In this document: positions 43,901 to 45,079 of the stretch, piece by piece
Position numbering within the stretch: the first letter of the stretch is position 1
Layout of the letters: every line of letters starts with the position of its first letter
DNA from: Endomychus coccineus
Taxonomy: Eukaryota; Arthropoda; Insecta; Coleoptera; Endomychidae
Length of the DNA: 64,000 nucleotides
Reading direction: 5' to 3'
Assembly (NCBI GenBank): GCA_958510875.1
Contig: OY294069.1
Span: 158,533,111 to 158,597,110 of the forward strand
Program-made: the position numbers and the translations under genes
The notes under the pieces: generated by a model
What the model was told of the DNA's origin: nothing
Seen by the model: the letters and a program-made list of their open reading frames with translations, nothing else
Database searches by the model: none

Positions 43901-44834
43901 TCACCCAGCGCGAGAAACGATGGAAGGAAGGCTCCGGCAGACCTGGTATACTTTGACTATGGTTCAGTGCGCTATCTGGCCGATTATAGAGAAATAGCTG
44001 GAGGGTCTGTGCCTTGAAAACAAATCACTGTAAGCCTAGCTATTCGCACTGAAAGTGTGACGGTGGCATTTTTTTCATGCAACACAAACATAAAAGCAGG
44101 GGGCCCTTTTATGCAACATAGGCGGCTGCCGACCTCCCAGTAATTATTATTCATGTATTAATTTGTGTAATATCCCCAACGTCGATGAGTCTATGAGTGA
44201 ACCATAGCCGTCTTGACAATTCTAGTCAAAGAGTTCTATATATAGAGTAGACAAGTAGTGTGTTAAGCATAGGAAAGCGCTGGTAACTAGTCGGACATTC
44301 TGTCCTTCGCACATGTTAGTGCGCTCTCACTCGCAAGGTCTCCCCTTCTATCACAAAGAGTATAAGAATACAAGAGTAAGTAGAACACGCGCACCACGTG
44401 CGAGTGAGAGTGCAGTACATGTGCGAGAAGGACAGAATATCCGTTAAGATACCAGTGAAAGGCTTAGTTGTCTACTCTATATATAGAACTCTTTGATTCT
44501 AGTGAGCTTTGAGTGAACTCACATTGAGAAAGCGACCAGATTAATACAATGTAAATGACGCAAATATTTCCAAACATGAAGGTTACTGAAGATTCTATGA
44601 ACTAGAGTGACAGTTCATTACCAAAATCATCGACATATGTATATGTCGATGACCAAAATGCAGATACTAAGCAAGTATTATAGTTATCTGTGGCCCTTAG
44701 CACTATTGGATCGATTAGCACAGAGTGGTGAATATAATAATAGAGTATAGAAGTCCCAGCGAAAACAAGATTTCAATTTTATTTACCTTTCTAGGCATAC
44801 TTTCTTCCGAAACAAATTTAGGTATTTCTTCCAT
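4912..44834 (-). CDS. WD40-repeat protein gene, six joined exons, 3' end not found
   Basis: Exons, in order of transcription: 44834-44787, 41510-41268, 39694-39511, 39053-38947, 5270-5127, 4992-4912. All have AG acceptors and GT donors, and their phases fit without adjustment (0, 0, 1, 0, 0). The joined product is about 269 aa. It has a polar N-terminus, then four WD40 blades: around GIRSARFSP..SGDIHV, SPITGVRFVP..GNIWICTTD, NEINCIDIN..AVLRIYDVLTG, and HCVKFHPD..SGGWDGYAKMWDVR. Such proteins fold as beta-propellers and act as scaffolds. I do not recognise a named orthologue. A propeller needs seven or more blades, so exons are missing downstream of 4912, probably to the left of the window or in the transposon-rich 1-4900 stretch; one could also be missed between 41510 and 44787. 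The 33.7-kb intron hosts the five MORN5-like genes on the other strand. Confidence 0.8.
5127..5270 (-). CDS. WD40 gene exon
   Basis: 48 codons in phase 0 at both ends. Acceptor TTTTGCAG, donor GTACTA. It encodes a linker (LLEEISKETR) and blade core HCVKFHPDLPQVFVSGGWDG. The linker follows DVLTGT of the previous exon naturally, supporting the very long intron between them. Confidence 0.85.
5430..5680 (+). mobile_element. Non-LTR reverse transcriptase fragment with YVDD box
   Basis: A frame carries SGVPQGPILGP and LLYVDDLKIYF, the central reverse transcriptase motifs of jockey/CR1-like elements, followed by NMLPLNVGK. Only about 75 aa survive. It lies in the WD40 intron, antisense to the host gene. 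Confidence 0.75.
5979..6055. repeat. Inverted repeat, 37-bp arms
   Basis: ATAAATTGAATAG..AAGTACTGGCCTTTG (left arm) is repeated as the reverse complement around 6050-6090, with a short loop. One arm is the normal reverse transcriptase coding sequence after the PQG motif. The other is a backward copy, probably a foldback error during retrotransposition. Confidence 0.7.
6654..7686. mobile_element. Foldback element 1
   Basis: 1033 bp flanked by TTA on both sides (6651-6653 and 7687-7689) with inverted termini CAGTCCAGGCTGTGAACCGG and its complement ending CCTGGACTA. The two arms (6654 to about 7110 and about 7140-7686) each contain diverged units with ..TTTTTTGGGTCGCTGAACACGAAT. No coding capacity. 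Its insertion splits the C-terminal reverse transcriptase frame of the surrounding retroelement. Confidence 0.85.
7990..10654. mobile_element. Foldback element 2 with 150-bp tandem array
   Basis: 2665 bp between TTA target duplications (7987-7989, 10655-10657). Same TAGTCCAGG termini as foldback 1. The left arm is 7990 to about 8470. Then comes an unrelated AT-rich centre (about 8470-9300, with TATA-rich microsatellite near 8580-8650). The right arm holds about seven reverse-oriented 150-bp units: AAACACGTAAATTGCA recurs at 9711, 9861, 10011, 10161 and 10311, exactly 150 bp apart. A multiple of three gives long minus-strand frames that are repeat translation, not genes. Confidence 0.88.
10697..11197. 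other. Upstream region of MORN5-like copy 1
   Basis: About 500 bp between the retroelement tail and the first MORN5-like start codon. No coding signal seen. The region just upstream of the gene (GACACTTCGGTTTAGAATTTTC) is only faintly like the conserved upstream block of copies 2-4. Confidence 0.4.
11198..12124 (+). CDS. MORN repeat protein, MORN5-like copy 1
   Basis: An intact intronless 308-codon gene. Residues 67-88 (YEGEW..GHGKYVFPHG), 90-111 (YEGQFRDGMFHGMGT) and 113-134 are three MORN repeats. They are followed by a conserved core, DPWDYCKMPDRKFF (138-150), LNPAGEEFLTQ, YDLNDSFYD, DWITAHCRKAWDE and HRPDLYECW (257-264). This order is that of MORN5, a protein tied to motile cilia and sperm in animals, here with N- and C-terminal extensions that make it nearly twice the vertebrate length. 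The start is an ATG at 11198; its N-terminus differs from the other copies (no YARRKS motif). AATAAA follows the stop at about 12129. It lies antisense inside the 33.7-kb WD40 intron. The copies have kept open frames while transposons around them have decayed, so selection is likely. Confidence 0.9.
   Translation: MDEDVKRMRRRCKRLNIYWEEVVTHDIEGTWANISKISRPTDDTLSLEYVADSKEKPKVDFCTGSNYEGEWDAVGMSGHGKYVFPHGVIYEGQFRDGMFHGMGTMIYPAGQSIEGIWKNGNMISYRFKFMDGLLYSDPWDYCKMPDRKFFVSIQGGLNPAGEEFLTQLQPTRDIPDNCYDLNDSFYDAKLECVLNEKLGDTTADRIQCEWKDISKIALTSIITGQNILNTTRIPDQQEKDWITAHCRKAWDENVGHRPDLYECWTSGRMAEIVNIEELYCLDSYNGSSEDNLGKSISEGICYNKNDNF
12397..14238 (+). mobile_element. Tc1/mariner-IS630-like transposon with long terminal inverted repeats
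   Basis: 1842 bp starting CAGGATGGTCCAAT and ending in its complement, with inverted arms of about 300 bp and TA duplication. A plus-strand transposase relic (about 12960-13800) shows an N-terminal EYRRRYPNRRVPD segment, RTDESSYQ near the first catalytic Asp, and MHGVPPHFG where the second Asp would be (changed to Gly). The region of the third Asp is deleted. A second dispersed copy of the target sequence at 34160-34205 lacks the element and confirms the TA duplication. Confidence 0.88.
14241..14480. repeat. Dispersed repeat A (right half, interrupted by the transposon)
   Basis: TATAAATTCTCGGGAAATAGGTCAC and about 200 bp following are found in reverse complement at 33955-34185. The left end of this copy (from about 12365, ..GATTCTTGAC..) is across the inserted transposon. 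No coding content is evident. Confidence 0.75.
14820..15990 (-). mobile_element. Penelope-like retroelement: reverse transcriptase plus GIY-YIG remnant
   Basis: On the minus strand, from about 15960, the frame reads SLDVVFLFTN, then FGKAMGSLISATIANLVME, FFKPYVDDCLMCVP (reverse transcriptase with YVDD) and INFLDMNIRYYADGKI, the order typical of Penelope-like elements. Downstream, at 15015-14930, LDCDGTYSGISKQ, then at about 14910 TALAKHCFDYNHQIDY, match the GIY-YIG endonuclease and its following segment. The longest open piece is 15292-15723. There are stops, so it is inactive. It ends near 14820. Confidence 0.85.
15969..16140. repeat. Small inverted-repeat element
   Basis: AGTTTCGGAGATTTCGTGAT at 15969 is matched by the complement ending ATCACGAAATCTCGGAAACT at 16140. 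The 170-bp unit looks like a MITE. No clear target duplication. Confidence 0.55.
16294..16350 (+). promoter_or_regulatory. Conserved upstream block, MORN5-like copy 2
   Basis: TTTGATTCAGAAATATCAAG..TTTCAGTTTCGAGATTTCGCG lies about 115-170 bp before the copy 2 start codon. It recurs almost unchanged at 22249-22304 (copy 3) and 27174-27229 (copy 4). Shared non-coding sequence shows duplication of gene plus promoter. Whether it is promoter or 5' UTR cannot be told from sequence alone. Confidence 0.65.
16466..17422 (+). CDS. MORN repeat protein, MORN5-like copy 2
   Basis: Intact, intronless, 318 aa. The open frame extends upstream to 16427 but the ATG at 16466 (MTNIFYARRKSF) aligns with the starts of copies 3 and 4, so it is preferred over the ATG just before it. 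Order of parts: YARRKS N-terminus, FDWEEVVTQDI, NFCTGSNYEGEW entering three MORN repeats, then DYCQMPDRKFF, LNPAGDEFLTQ, YDLNDSFYD, DWITAHHRKAWDE, YRPDLYECW. The third residue of the ITAHC motif region is His here (AHHRK), where copies 1, 4 and 5 have Cys. Poly(A) signal AATAAA just after the stop. Role as for MORN5 (ciliary or sperm) is inferred from family only. Confidence 0.9.
   Translation: MTNIFYARRKSFTPLPSRGKALNFDWEEVVTQDIAAEGWVVKIAKIVPSIDFENFYKEDLIDSEEKRKVNFCTGSNYEGEWDDIGMSGNGKYVFPHGVIYQGQFRDGMFHGMGTLIYPAGQSIEGIWQNGNMISYRSKFVDGLMYSYPWDYCQMPDRKFFISIQEGLNPAGDEFLTQPQPTRDIPENCYDLNDSFYDSKMECVLNEKLGDSTADRIQCEWKDISKIALTSIIKRKNMLSSSRIPDQQEKDWITAHHRKAWDENIGYRPDLYECWTSGRMVEMAEIYEMYCSDSYNDSGEDNWVKVTSEDYISYNKNNS
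17660..18545 (-). mobile_element. 5'-truncated non-LTR retroelement with duplicated 3' UTR segment
   Basis: Minus-strand frame 18523-18140 encodes a C-terminal reverse transcriptase tail (VFRLQTKAVRLILNSGYRDS, then LPTLFIFCQLLE). Its 3' UTR contains two near-identical copies of a 178-bp segment, beginning GCTGCGAATGCTACGACACG, at about 17730-17907 and 17908-18086. It sits in the 3' flank of MORN5-like copy 2. Confidence 0.8.
18586..18958. mobile_element. P-like MITE with THAP remnant
   Basis: 373 bp with 28-bp inverted termini CACGGTCGTATACACAGGTC.. and a perfect 8-bp target duplication GGTTAAGG (18578-18585, 18959-18966). On the minus strand the interior retains the start of a THAP zinc finger coding segment (MPKCKMGYKSVNQETSVFK), then is deleted. 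THAP plus 8-bp duplication is the signature of P-element relatives. Confidence 0.85.
19130..19260 (+). promoter_or_regulatory. Displaced upstream block of MORN5-like copy 3
   Basis: GATTTGATAGTCAATGAATGTGACTCATATTAAG and its surroundings match the sequence upstream of copy 4 (about 27040-27130) and copy 2 (about 16195-16250). Here it is about 3 kb from copy 3 because transposons are inserted between. Evidence is sequence resemblance only. Confidence 0.5.
19662..21838 (+). mobile_element. mariner split by a foldback element
   Basis: Left terminus GAGGGCAAGGTGAAAAATCC at 19662. Transposase start ATG at 19829 (MEKSEFHVLIKHYFLLGKK, typical mariner N-terminus). The C-terminal part resumes at about 21526 with HPSYSLDLAPCDYYLFPDLK, which holds the third catalytic Asp of the DD34D triad, and ends with a terminus at 21837. 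The segment 19938-21525 is inserted, and the central transposase coding region is missing. Confidence 0.82.
19938..21525. mobile_element. Foldback element inserted in mariner
   Basis: Inverted arms begin CAGACTACT(T/C)ACGTGTTCC and include the perfect stretch through ATGAACGATC to CGGAAATGCACC. Further in, units containing CAATCCGTAGGTCTGAGGTTATTGAAAGTG occur in both orientations (for example 20450, 20555, 20670, 20760, 20870). Open frames at 20274-20528 and 20635-20859 are repeat translations. Target duplication is unclear. Confidence 0.75.
22002..22242. mobile_element. hAT-like MITE, family 1 copy 1
   Basis: 241 bp, termini CATAGTCAAAGTATA and complement, flanked by 8-bp GTCTGATT (21994-22001) and GCCTGATT (22243-22250), one mismatch. 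A second copy is at 43719-43961. It lies just before the conserved upstream block of MORN5-like copy 3. Confidence 0.85.
22249..22304 (+). promoter_or_regulatory. Conserved upstream block, MORN5-like copy 3
   Basis: Matches 16294-16350 and 27174-27229. It sits 87-142 bp before the copy 3 start. The preceding MITE interrupts the older flank: sequence matching copy 2 resumes at about 21975-21993, on the other side of the MITE. Confidence 0.65.
22391..23362 (+). CDS. MORN repeat protein, MORN5-like copy 3
   Basis: Intact and intronless, 323 aa from the ATG at 22391 (MDSVAYARRKSFTPLP). The frame is open further upstream without another supported ATG. Same architecture as copies 1 and 2: YHWEEVVTQDI, NFCTGSNYEGEW, three MORN repeats, DYCQMPDRKFF, LNPAGEEFLTQ, YDLNDSFYD, DWITAHYRKAWDE (Tyr replaces the Cys of copies 1, 4 and 5), YRPDLYECW. 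The C-terminus ends in a run of seven Asn from an AAT microsatellite, then CRDQ. AATAAA overlaps the stop region (about 23359). Most similar to copy 2 by eye. Confidence 0.9.
   Translation: MDSVAYARRKSFTPLPRRGKSLNYHWEEVVTQDIASKTWVQIVRILPSIDSGTFYQTPSSDSEEKTKVNFCTGSNYEGEWDAVGMSGHGKYVFPHGVIYEGQFRDGMFHGMGNLIYPAGQSIEGIWQNGDMISYRSKFVDGLMYSYPWDYCQMPDRKFFLSIQEGLNPAGEEFLTQLQPTRDIPENCYDLNDSFYDSKKECVLNEKLGDSTVDRIQCEWKDISKIALTNIITGKNMLSSSRIPDQQEKDWITAHYRKAWDENIGYRPDLYECWTSGRMAEMADIEELFCHDSYNDSGEDTLEEVIPKDGSCYNNNNNNNCRDQ
23524..24066 (+). mobile_element. P-like element remnant with THAP domain
   Basis: Begins with the same CACGGTCGTA..CAGGTCTGGAAACT terminus as 18586. Between 23703 and 23850 the plus strand reads CIVPKYKTGYKSV, TSVFKAPKDAEM, then a stop, then WMLAIPDRNRFN and FCVHHV. 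This is the layout of a THAP zinc finger (C2CH), with the second Cys replaced and the frame broken. The right end is rearranged: GTTTCCAGACCTGTGTATACG at about 24045-24066 is followed by an inverted repeat of AGTCCCTCGCTCAGCCACC running to about 24120. Confidence 0.7.
24226..24660 (+). pseudogene. Myb/SANT-like DNA-binding domain gene fragment
   Basis: Short first exon (MPICTVEMESNK, donor GTAATA), acceptor ..TTTTCGCAG at about 24285. The second exon reads RTIVKKTRIPNFSETEKQLL, then IIECKKTDGVSVDEKNKAWE, AVANEFNSS. After a one-base frameshift near 24475 it continues SLKKFYSN, VRKVVAEERKQRYLTG to a donor at about 24563. After acceptor TTACAG it gives GGDVLSGR and a stop. The domain and the TGGG ending are those of the Myb/SANT-like (zeste-type) family, often expanded through Harbinger transposons. 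The frameshift makes a pseudogene likely. Confidence 0.6.
25099..25536. mobile_element. MITE with about 90-bp inverted arms
   Basis: GCCTTTTAAAGATAACAGCTGAAATGTAAG..CCAAATTTGGTGG on the left is matched by the complement at 25445-25536. No coding content. Target duplication not resolved. Confidence 0.65.
25940..26723 (-). mobile_element. Internally deleted IS630/mariner-like element
   Basis: 784 bp, TA on both sides, inverted termini CTGGGTTCCCCATAATAGA and near complement. The minus strand keeps two transposase ends fused together: NPGRRRTVRTPENIEQVR (helix-turn-helix part) joined to NIEKCVEVGGGHLEDVIF (extreme C-terminus). The catalytic middle is gone. Confidence 0.8.
27174..27229 (+). promoter_or_regulatory. 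Conserved upstream block, MORN5-like copy 4
   Basis: TTTGATTCATAGATATCGAAAATGTC..CGAGATTTCGCG, aligned with 16294-16350 and 22249-22304. It is 110-165 bp upstream of the copy 4 ATG. Confidence 0.6.
27339..28130 (+). CDS. MORN repeat protein, MORN5-like copy 4
   Basis: Intact, intronless, 263 aa, the shortest copy. Starts MSNVTYARRKSRGKSL, lacking the PLPxR piece of copies 2-3. Then FDWDEVVTRDV, NFCTSSSYDGEW, three MORN repeats (with GVEYRGQLWDGMFHGEG), DYCQMPDRKFF, FNPAGEEFLTQ, YDMNDSFYD. The linker between VLND and RVPDQQ differs from copies 1-3. DWIIAHCRKAWDE and YRPDLFEYW follow, and the protein ends almost at once (TSGRRMK). The poly(A) signal is later (AATAATAAAAG at about 28358). Shares the GVEY and WDGMF wording with copy 5, indicating a 4-5 subfamily. 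Confidence 0.9.
   Translation: MSNVTYARRKSRGKSLNFDWDEVVTRDVEALRWANTSRNAISEGLLQRALCPKEQAPRVNFCTSSSYDGEWDSIGMCGFGKYVFMHGVEYRGQLWDGMFHGEGILTYPAGQSLEGIWEKGNLISYRSRFADGLTYTDPWDYCQMPDRKFFVSKQGGFNPAGEEFLTQQQPTRDIPAKCYDMNDSFYDPQKECVLNDNFEDSAVDRSDIPVDKIINGHAKFNTSRVPDQQEKDWIIAHCRKAWDESTGYRPDLFEYWTSGRRMK
28131..28800. other. 3' flank of MORN5-like copy 4
   Basis: No gene seen. CAGGAGACCGAAACAGGTGTCG at about 28640 resembles 3' UTR tails of retroelements, as does GATGAGAAGGACGAAACAGCTGTC near 24750. Otherwise nothing recognisable. Confidence 0.3.
28801..30424. mobile_element. Foldback element 3 with 143-bp tandem core
   Basis: 1624 bp flanked by ATA (28798-28800, 30425-30427). Termini TAGTCGAGGAA(T/A)TATAGCC inverted. 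Arms of about 530 bp each, very well conserved. Between them (about 29325-29890) lie four 143-bp units, each with GGGTTTTTGTGGTCGCTGAACACGAATTCAAGG and GC-rich GGGGCA motifs. TTACCCATGGG recurs at 29458, 29601 and 29744. Open frames here are repeat artefacts. Confidence 0.9.
30428..30640 (+). other. Unassigned open stretch
   Basis: A 61-codon open frame (ESVYESWFAVSVPLFDLVDA.. then VLQLRLLEFFKILLRYRARA) sits between two transposons. It looks protein-like (amphipathic, few rare combinations), but no start context, splice sites or family could be recognised. Confidence 0.25.
30646..32877 (-). mobile_element. Near-complete IS630/mariner-like transposon
   Basis: 2232 bp between TA duplications, termini CAGGGTGTCCTCGAACTGCG inverted, arms about 550-600 bp. 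Minus-strand transposase from ATG at 32407 (MAQNFTSTEMVV), with N-terminal RRERYPHRRIPNRQTF, middle GASKSLFHNVLKEE, first catalytic Asp in VLFTDEDTF (about 31970), second in FIHDGAPPHS (about 31690), third in RSPDLTPCDFFLWG (about 31570), and a C-terminus at 31354. The four pieces are in successive overlapping frames, so at least two or three frameshifts have occurred; the triad itself is kept. All DDE catalytic residues are visible, making this the youngest element of its type here. Confidence 0.9.
32880..33846. mobile_element. Foldback element 4
   Basis: 967 bp, termini TAGTCGCGGAAACGAGGCACT and imperfect complement ending GCAACTA. Long arms (AAATTTGAACAGTAAGACGG..) surround two units with GGGTTTTTGGGGTCGCGGAATACGAATATCGC facing two reversed units. 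The left end abuts the TA duplication of the preceding transposon. Several open frames inside are repeat translations. Confidence 0.85.
33955..34205. repeat. Dispersed repeat B, uninterrupted copy
   Basis: Reverse complement of 14241-14480 plus the short left flank at 12365-12396. It carries AATTATATATAAATTCTCGGG with no insertion and so serves as the empty site for the transposon at 12397-14238. Confidence 0.75.
34390..34980 (+). mobile_element. Non-LTR reverse transcriptase fragment
   Basis: GYVNDIVIIVQGKFGSTIAS followed by MQQALITVEKWCNKA is the segment around and after the YADD box (here YVND) of R1/jockey-like elements. The rest to 34980 is degenerate. Confidence 0.65.
35344..36252 (+). 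CDS. MORN repeat protein, MORN5-like copy 5
   Basis: Intact, intronless, 302 aa. Starts MSIEQSTYQSKSVNPDWQDV, with a diverged N-terminus but the same DW-acidic-V motif. EFCTGSSYEGQW opens three MORN repeats (GVEYYGQFWDGMFDGHG). Then DYCLMPDREFL, INPAGEEYLTQ, YDLNDGFYD, a short linker, DWITAHCRKAWDE, HRPDLFECW, and a C-terminal tail with a duplicated-looking PECWTIGKSEE echo of the FECWTGGRK motif. AATAATAAAAG at about 36454 is a poly(A) signal. The most diverged copy, furthest from the others. Confidence 0.9.
   Translation: MSIEQSTYQSKSVNPDWQDVITDDFQAKRWSQYYQFTPFQQFLQNRSRKLEVRPKVEFCTGSSYEGQWDSVGMCGVGKYVFPHGVEYYGQFWDGMFDGHGIMKYPAGQSIEGIWDKGILISYRYRFADGLLYTDPWDYCLMPDREFLVSMQEGINPAGEEYLTQQQPTRNIPENCYDLNDGFYDAKRRYVFSDKLKDSAIENDWEENVSLNASGVPDQERIDWITAHCRKAWDESVGHRPDLFECWTGGRKAEMAKMSEMRKMTEIHKNLNYEIFPSSTGNSDYSIGKSVLPECWTIGKSEE
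36253..37500. other. Intronic stretch without recognised gene
   Basis: 3' flank of MORN5-like copy 5 followed by retroelement-like debris: AAAATTTAAGGGATGGCGCTCGC near 36660 resembles a mariner terminus, and the GC-richer 36800-37190 may be an old retroelement 5' part. No domain could be named. Confidence 0.3.
37520..37880 (+). mobile_element. Non-LTR reverse transcriptase fragment
   Basis: After VPQRFSLLG (a decayed GVPQGSILGP) comes NFTLFAEDAATALFPDT (a FADD box reading FAED) and FRSNRLLLNIGK. Only the palm core survives. Confidence 0.6.
37881..38946. other. AT-rich intron segment
   Basis: Very AT-rich (37980-38400 is nearly pure A/T runs such as TTTATTTATTATATTTAATTTTATA). No gene, no clear repeat structure. 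Confidence 0.4.
38947..39053 (-). CDS. WD40 gene exon
   Basis: Acceptor TTTTACAG, donor GTGAGT. After one base from the previous exon it reads EKPNEINCIDINVTGTEVV, SGGKDAVLRIYDVLTGT, a complete textbook WD40 blade. The intron that follows it is 33.7 kb. Confidence 0.9.
39085..39230. repeat. tRNA-like SINE fragments
   Basis: The minus strand at 39085-39120 reads GGGGGTAGCTCAGTGGTAGAAG, a tRNA 5' half with A box. The plus strand at about 39148-39220 reads GTGGTCTAGGGTTTGGAATG..GTGTTCGATTCCC, with A-box and B-box-like parts. Neither folds into a complete cloverleaf by eye, so tRNA-derived SINE debris is more likely than a gene. Confidence 0.45.
39511..39694 (-). CDS. WD40 gene exon
   Basis: Acceptor ATTCTAG, donor GTAATA, leaving one base. 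Reads VCCLPIDDSYIEIK, then a blade SPITGVRFVPSVNNVLLASE, CGNIWICTTDRRCENLFAT. Confidence 0.88.
40040..41124 (-). mobile_element. PIF/Harbinger-like remnant with nested insertion
   Basis: Inverted termini TAAAGCGTACCTTACACGGTCAA. On the minus strand, 40770-41000 encodes RQRTVWTKSSLNRRTSHGYG, ELLRGLNSEPDDYKNFLRMD, the N-terminal part of a Harbinger transposase. The rest of the coding region is replaced by the 40355-40765 insertion or deleted. Confidence 0.75.
40355..40765. mobile_element. Internally deleted copy of the 440-2850 element
   Basis: Left 200 bp match about 801-1000, right 185 bp match about 2632-2830. The junction is near 40575. Inserted in the Harbinger remnant just after its FLRMDELFQHL region. 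Confidence 0.7.
41268..41510 (-). CDS. WD40 gene exon
   Basis: 81 codons, acceptor TTTGTTTCAG, donor GTAAGT, phase 0 both sides. N-terminal half is low-complexity polar; the C-terminal half starts the first blade with NGIRSARFSPAHNCIAVGLG, SGDIH. Confidence 0.88.
41539..41718. mobile_element. MITE with perfect 8-bp target duplication, by a splice acceptor
   Basis: 180 bp, termini CATCGACATATACATATGGAC inverted over about 33 bp, flanked by ATTTTTTA on both sides (41531-41538, 41719-41726). It lies 28 bp upstream (in transcription) of the exon 41510-41268 of the WD40 gene, in or just upstream of the polypyrimidine region. Confidence 0.88.
41781..42480. mobile_element. Foldback element 5, right end missing
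   Basis: Begins TAGTCGAGGAAAATT and contains three units carrying GGGGTCGCTGAACACGAATATGATGTC at about 42045, 42188 and 42334 (143- and 146-bp spacing). No inverted right arm was found, so the copy is truncated or a one-armed relative. Confidence 0.7.
42481..43710. other. First-intron stretch of the WD40 gene without recognised content
   Basis: AT-rich unique-looking sequence. No exon with convincing splice signals or coding bias was found on either strand. Confidence 0.35.
43719..43961. mobile_element. hAT-like MITE, family 1 copy 2
   Basis: 243 bp, about 90 % like 22002-22242, flanked by a perfect GTTCAGTG duplication (43711-43718, 43962-43969). Termini CATAGTCAAAGTATACCAGG inverted. Confidence 0.9.
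44227..44495. mobile_element. hAT-like MITE, family 2 copy 1
   Basis: 269 bp, termini CAAAGAGTTCTATATATAGA inverted, perfect 8-bp duplication ATTCTAGT (44219-44226, 44496-44503). Confidence 0.9.
44628..44651. mobile_element. 24-bp residual element with 8-bp target duplication
   Basis: CATCGACATAT-GT-ATATGTCGATG, 11-bp inverted arms identical to the termini of the MITE at 41539-41718, flanked by ACCAAAAT on both sides (44620-44627, 44652-44659). It is an element reduced to its tips. Confidence 0.8.
44787..44834 (-). CDS. WD40 gene first coding exon
   Basis: ATG at 44834 followed by EEIPKFVSEESMPRK and donor GTAAAT, phase 0, compatible with the exon at 41510. Assigned to the WD40 gene by strand, phase and position; a skipped exon in between is possible. 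Confidence 0.6.
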
Positions 44835-45049
44835 GATGATTCAAAATTATATTACTGGTAGCACCGAAAACCCGCGATTTACCAAGAACAAAACAACGAA
44901 AATTGGAATAAATTTGACGTTTAAATGTTTATAATTTGTCACAGCAACGATCATTCATTTTATTGATTGTTTTCCGTTTTGAAACCCTCAGTTATATATT
45001 CATATTTGTCAAAGATAAACATCAAATTTACCGTTTCTGTATAATTATA
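44835..45049. promoter_or_regulatory. Putative bidirectional promoter
   Basis: The 215 bp between the divergent start codons of the WD40 and BTB-BACK genes. No strong TATA box or CpG richness. On the minus strand GTTGCTGTGACAAA (44948-44935) resembles a degenerate RFX X-box (GTTGCCATGGCAAC, 10 of 14 match), which would fit cilia-type genes, but such a match can arise by chance. Confidence 0.5.
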
Positions 45050-45079
45050 ATGCGCAAAAGTCTTAACACATCAGAAGAG
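45050..45079 (+). CDS. BTB-BACK exon 1
   Basis: MRKSLNTSEE, donor GTATGT. The frame is open upstream but this is the first ATG. Confidence 0.65.
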
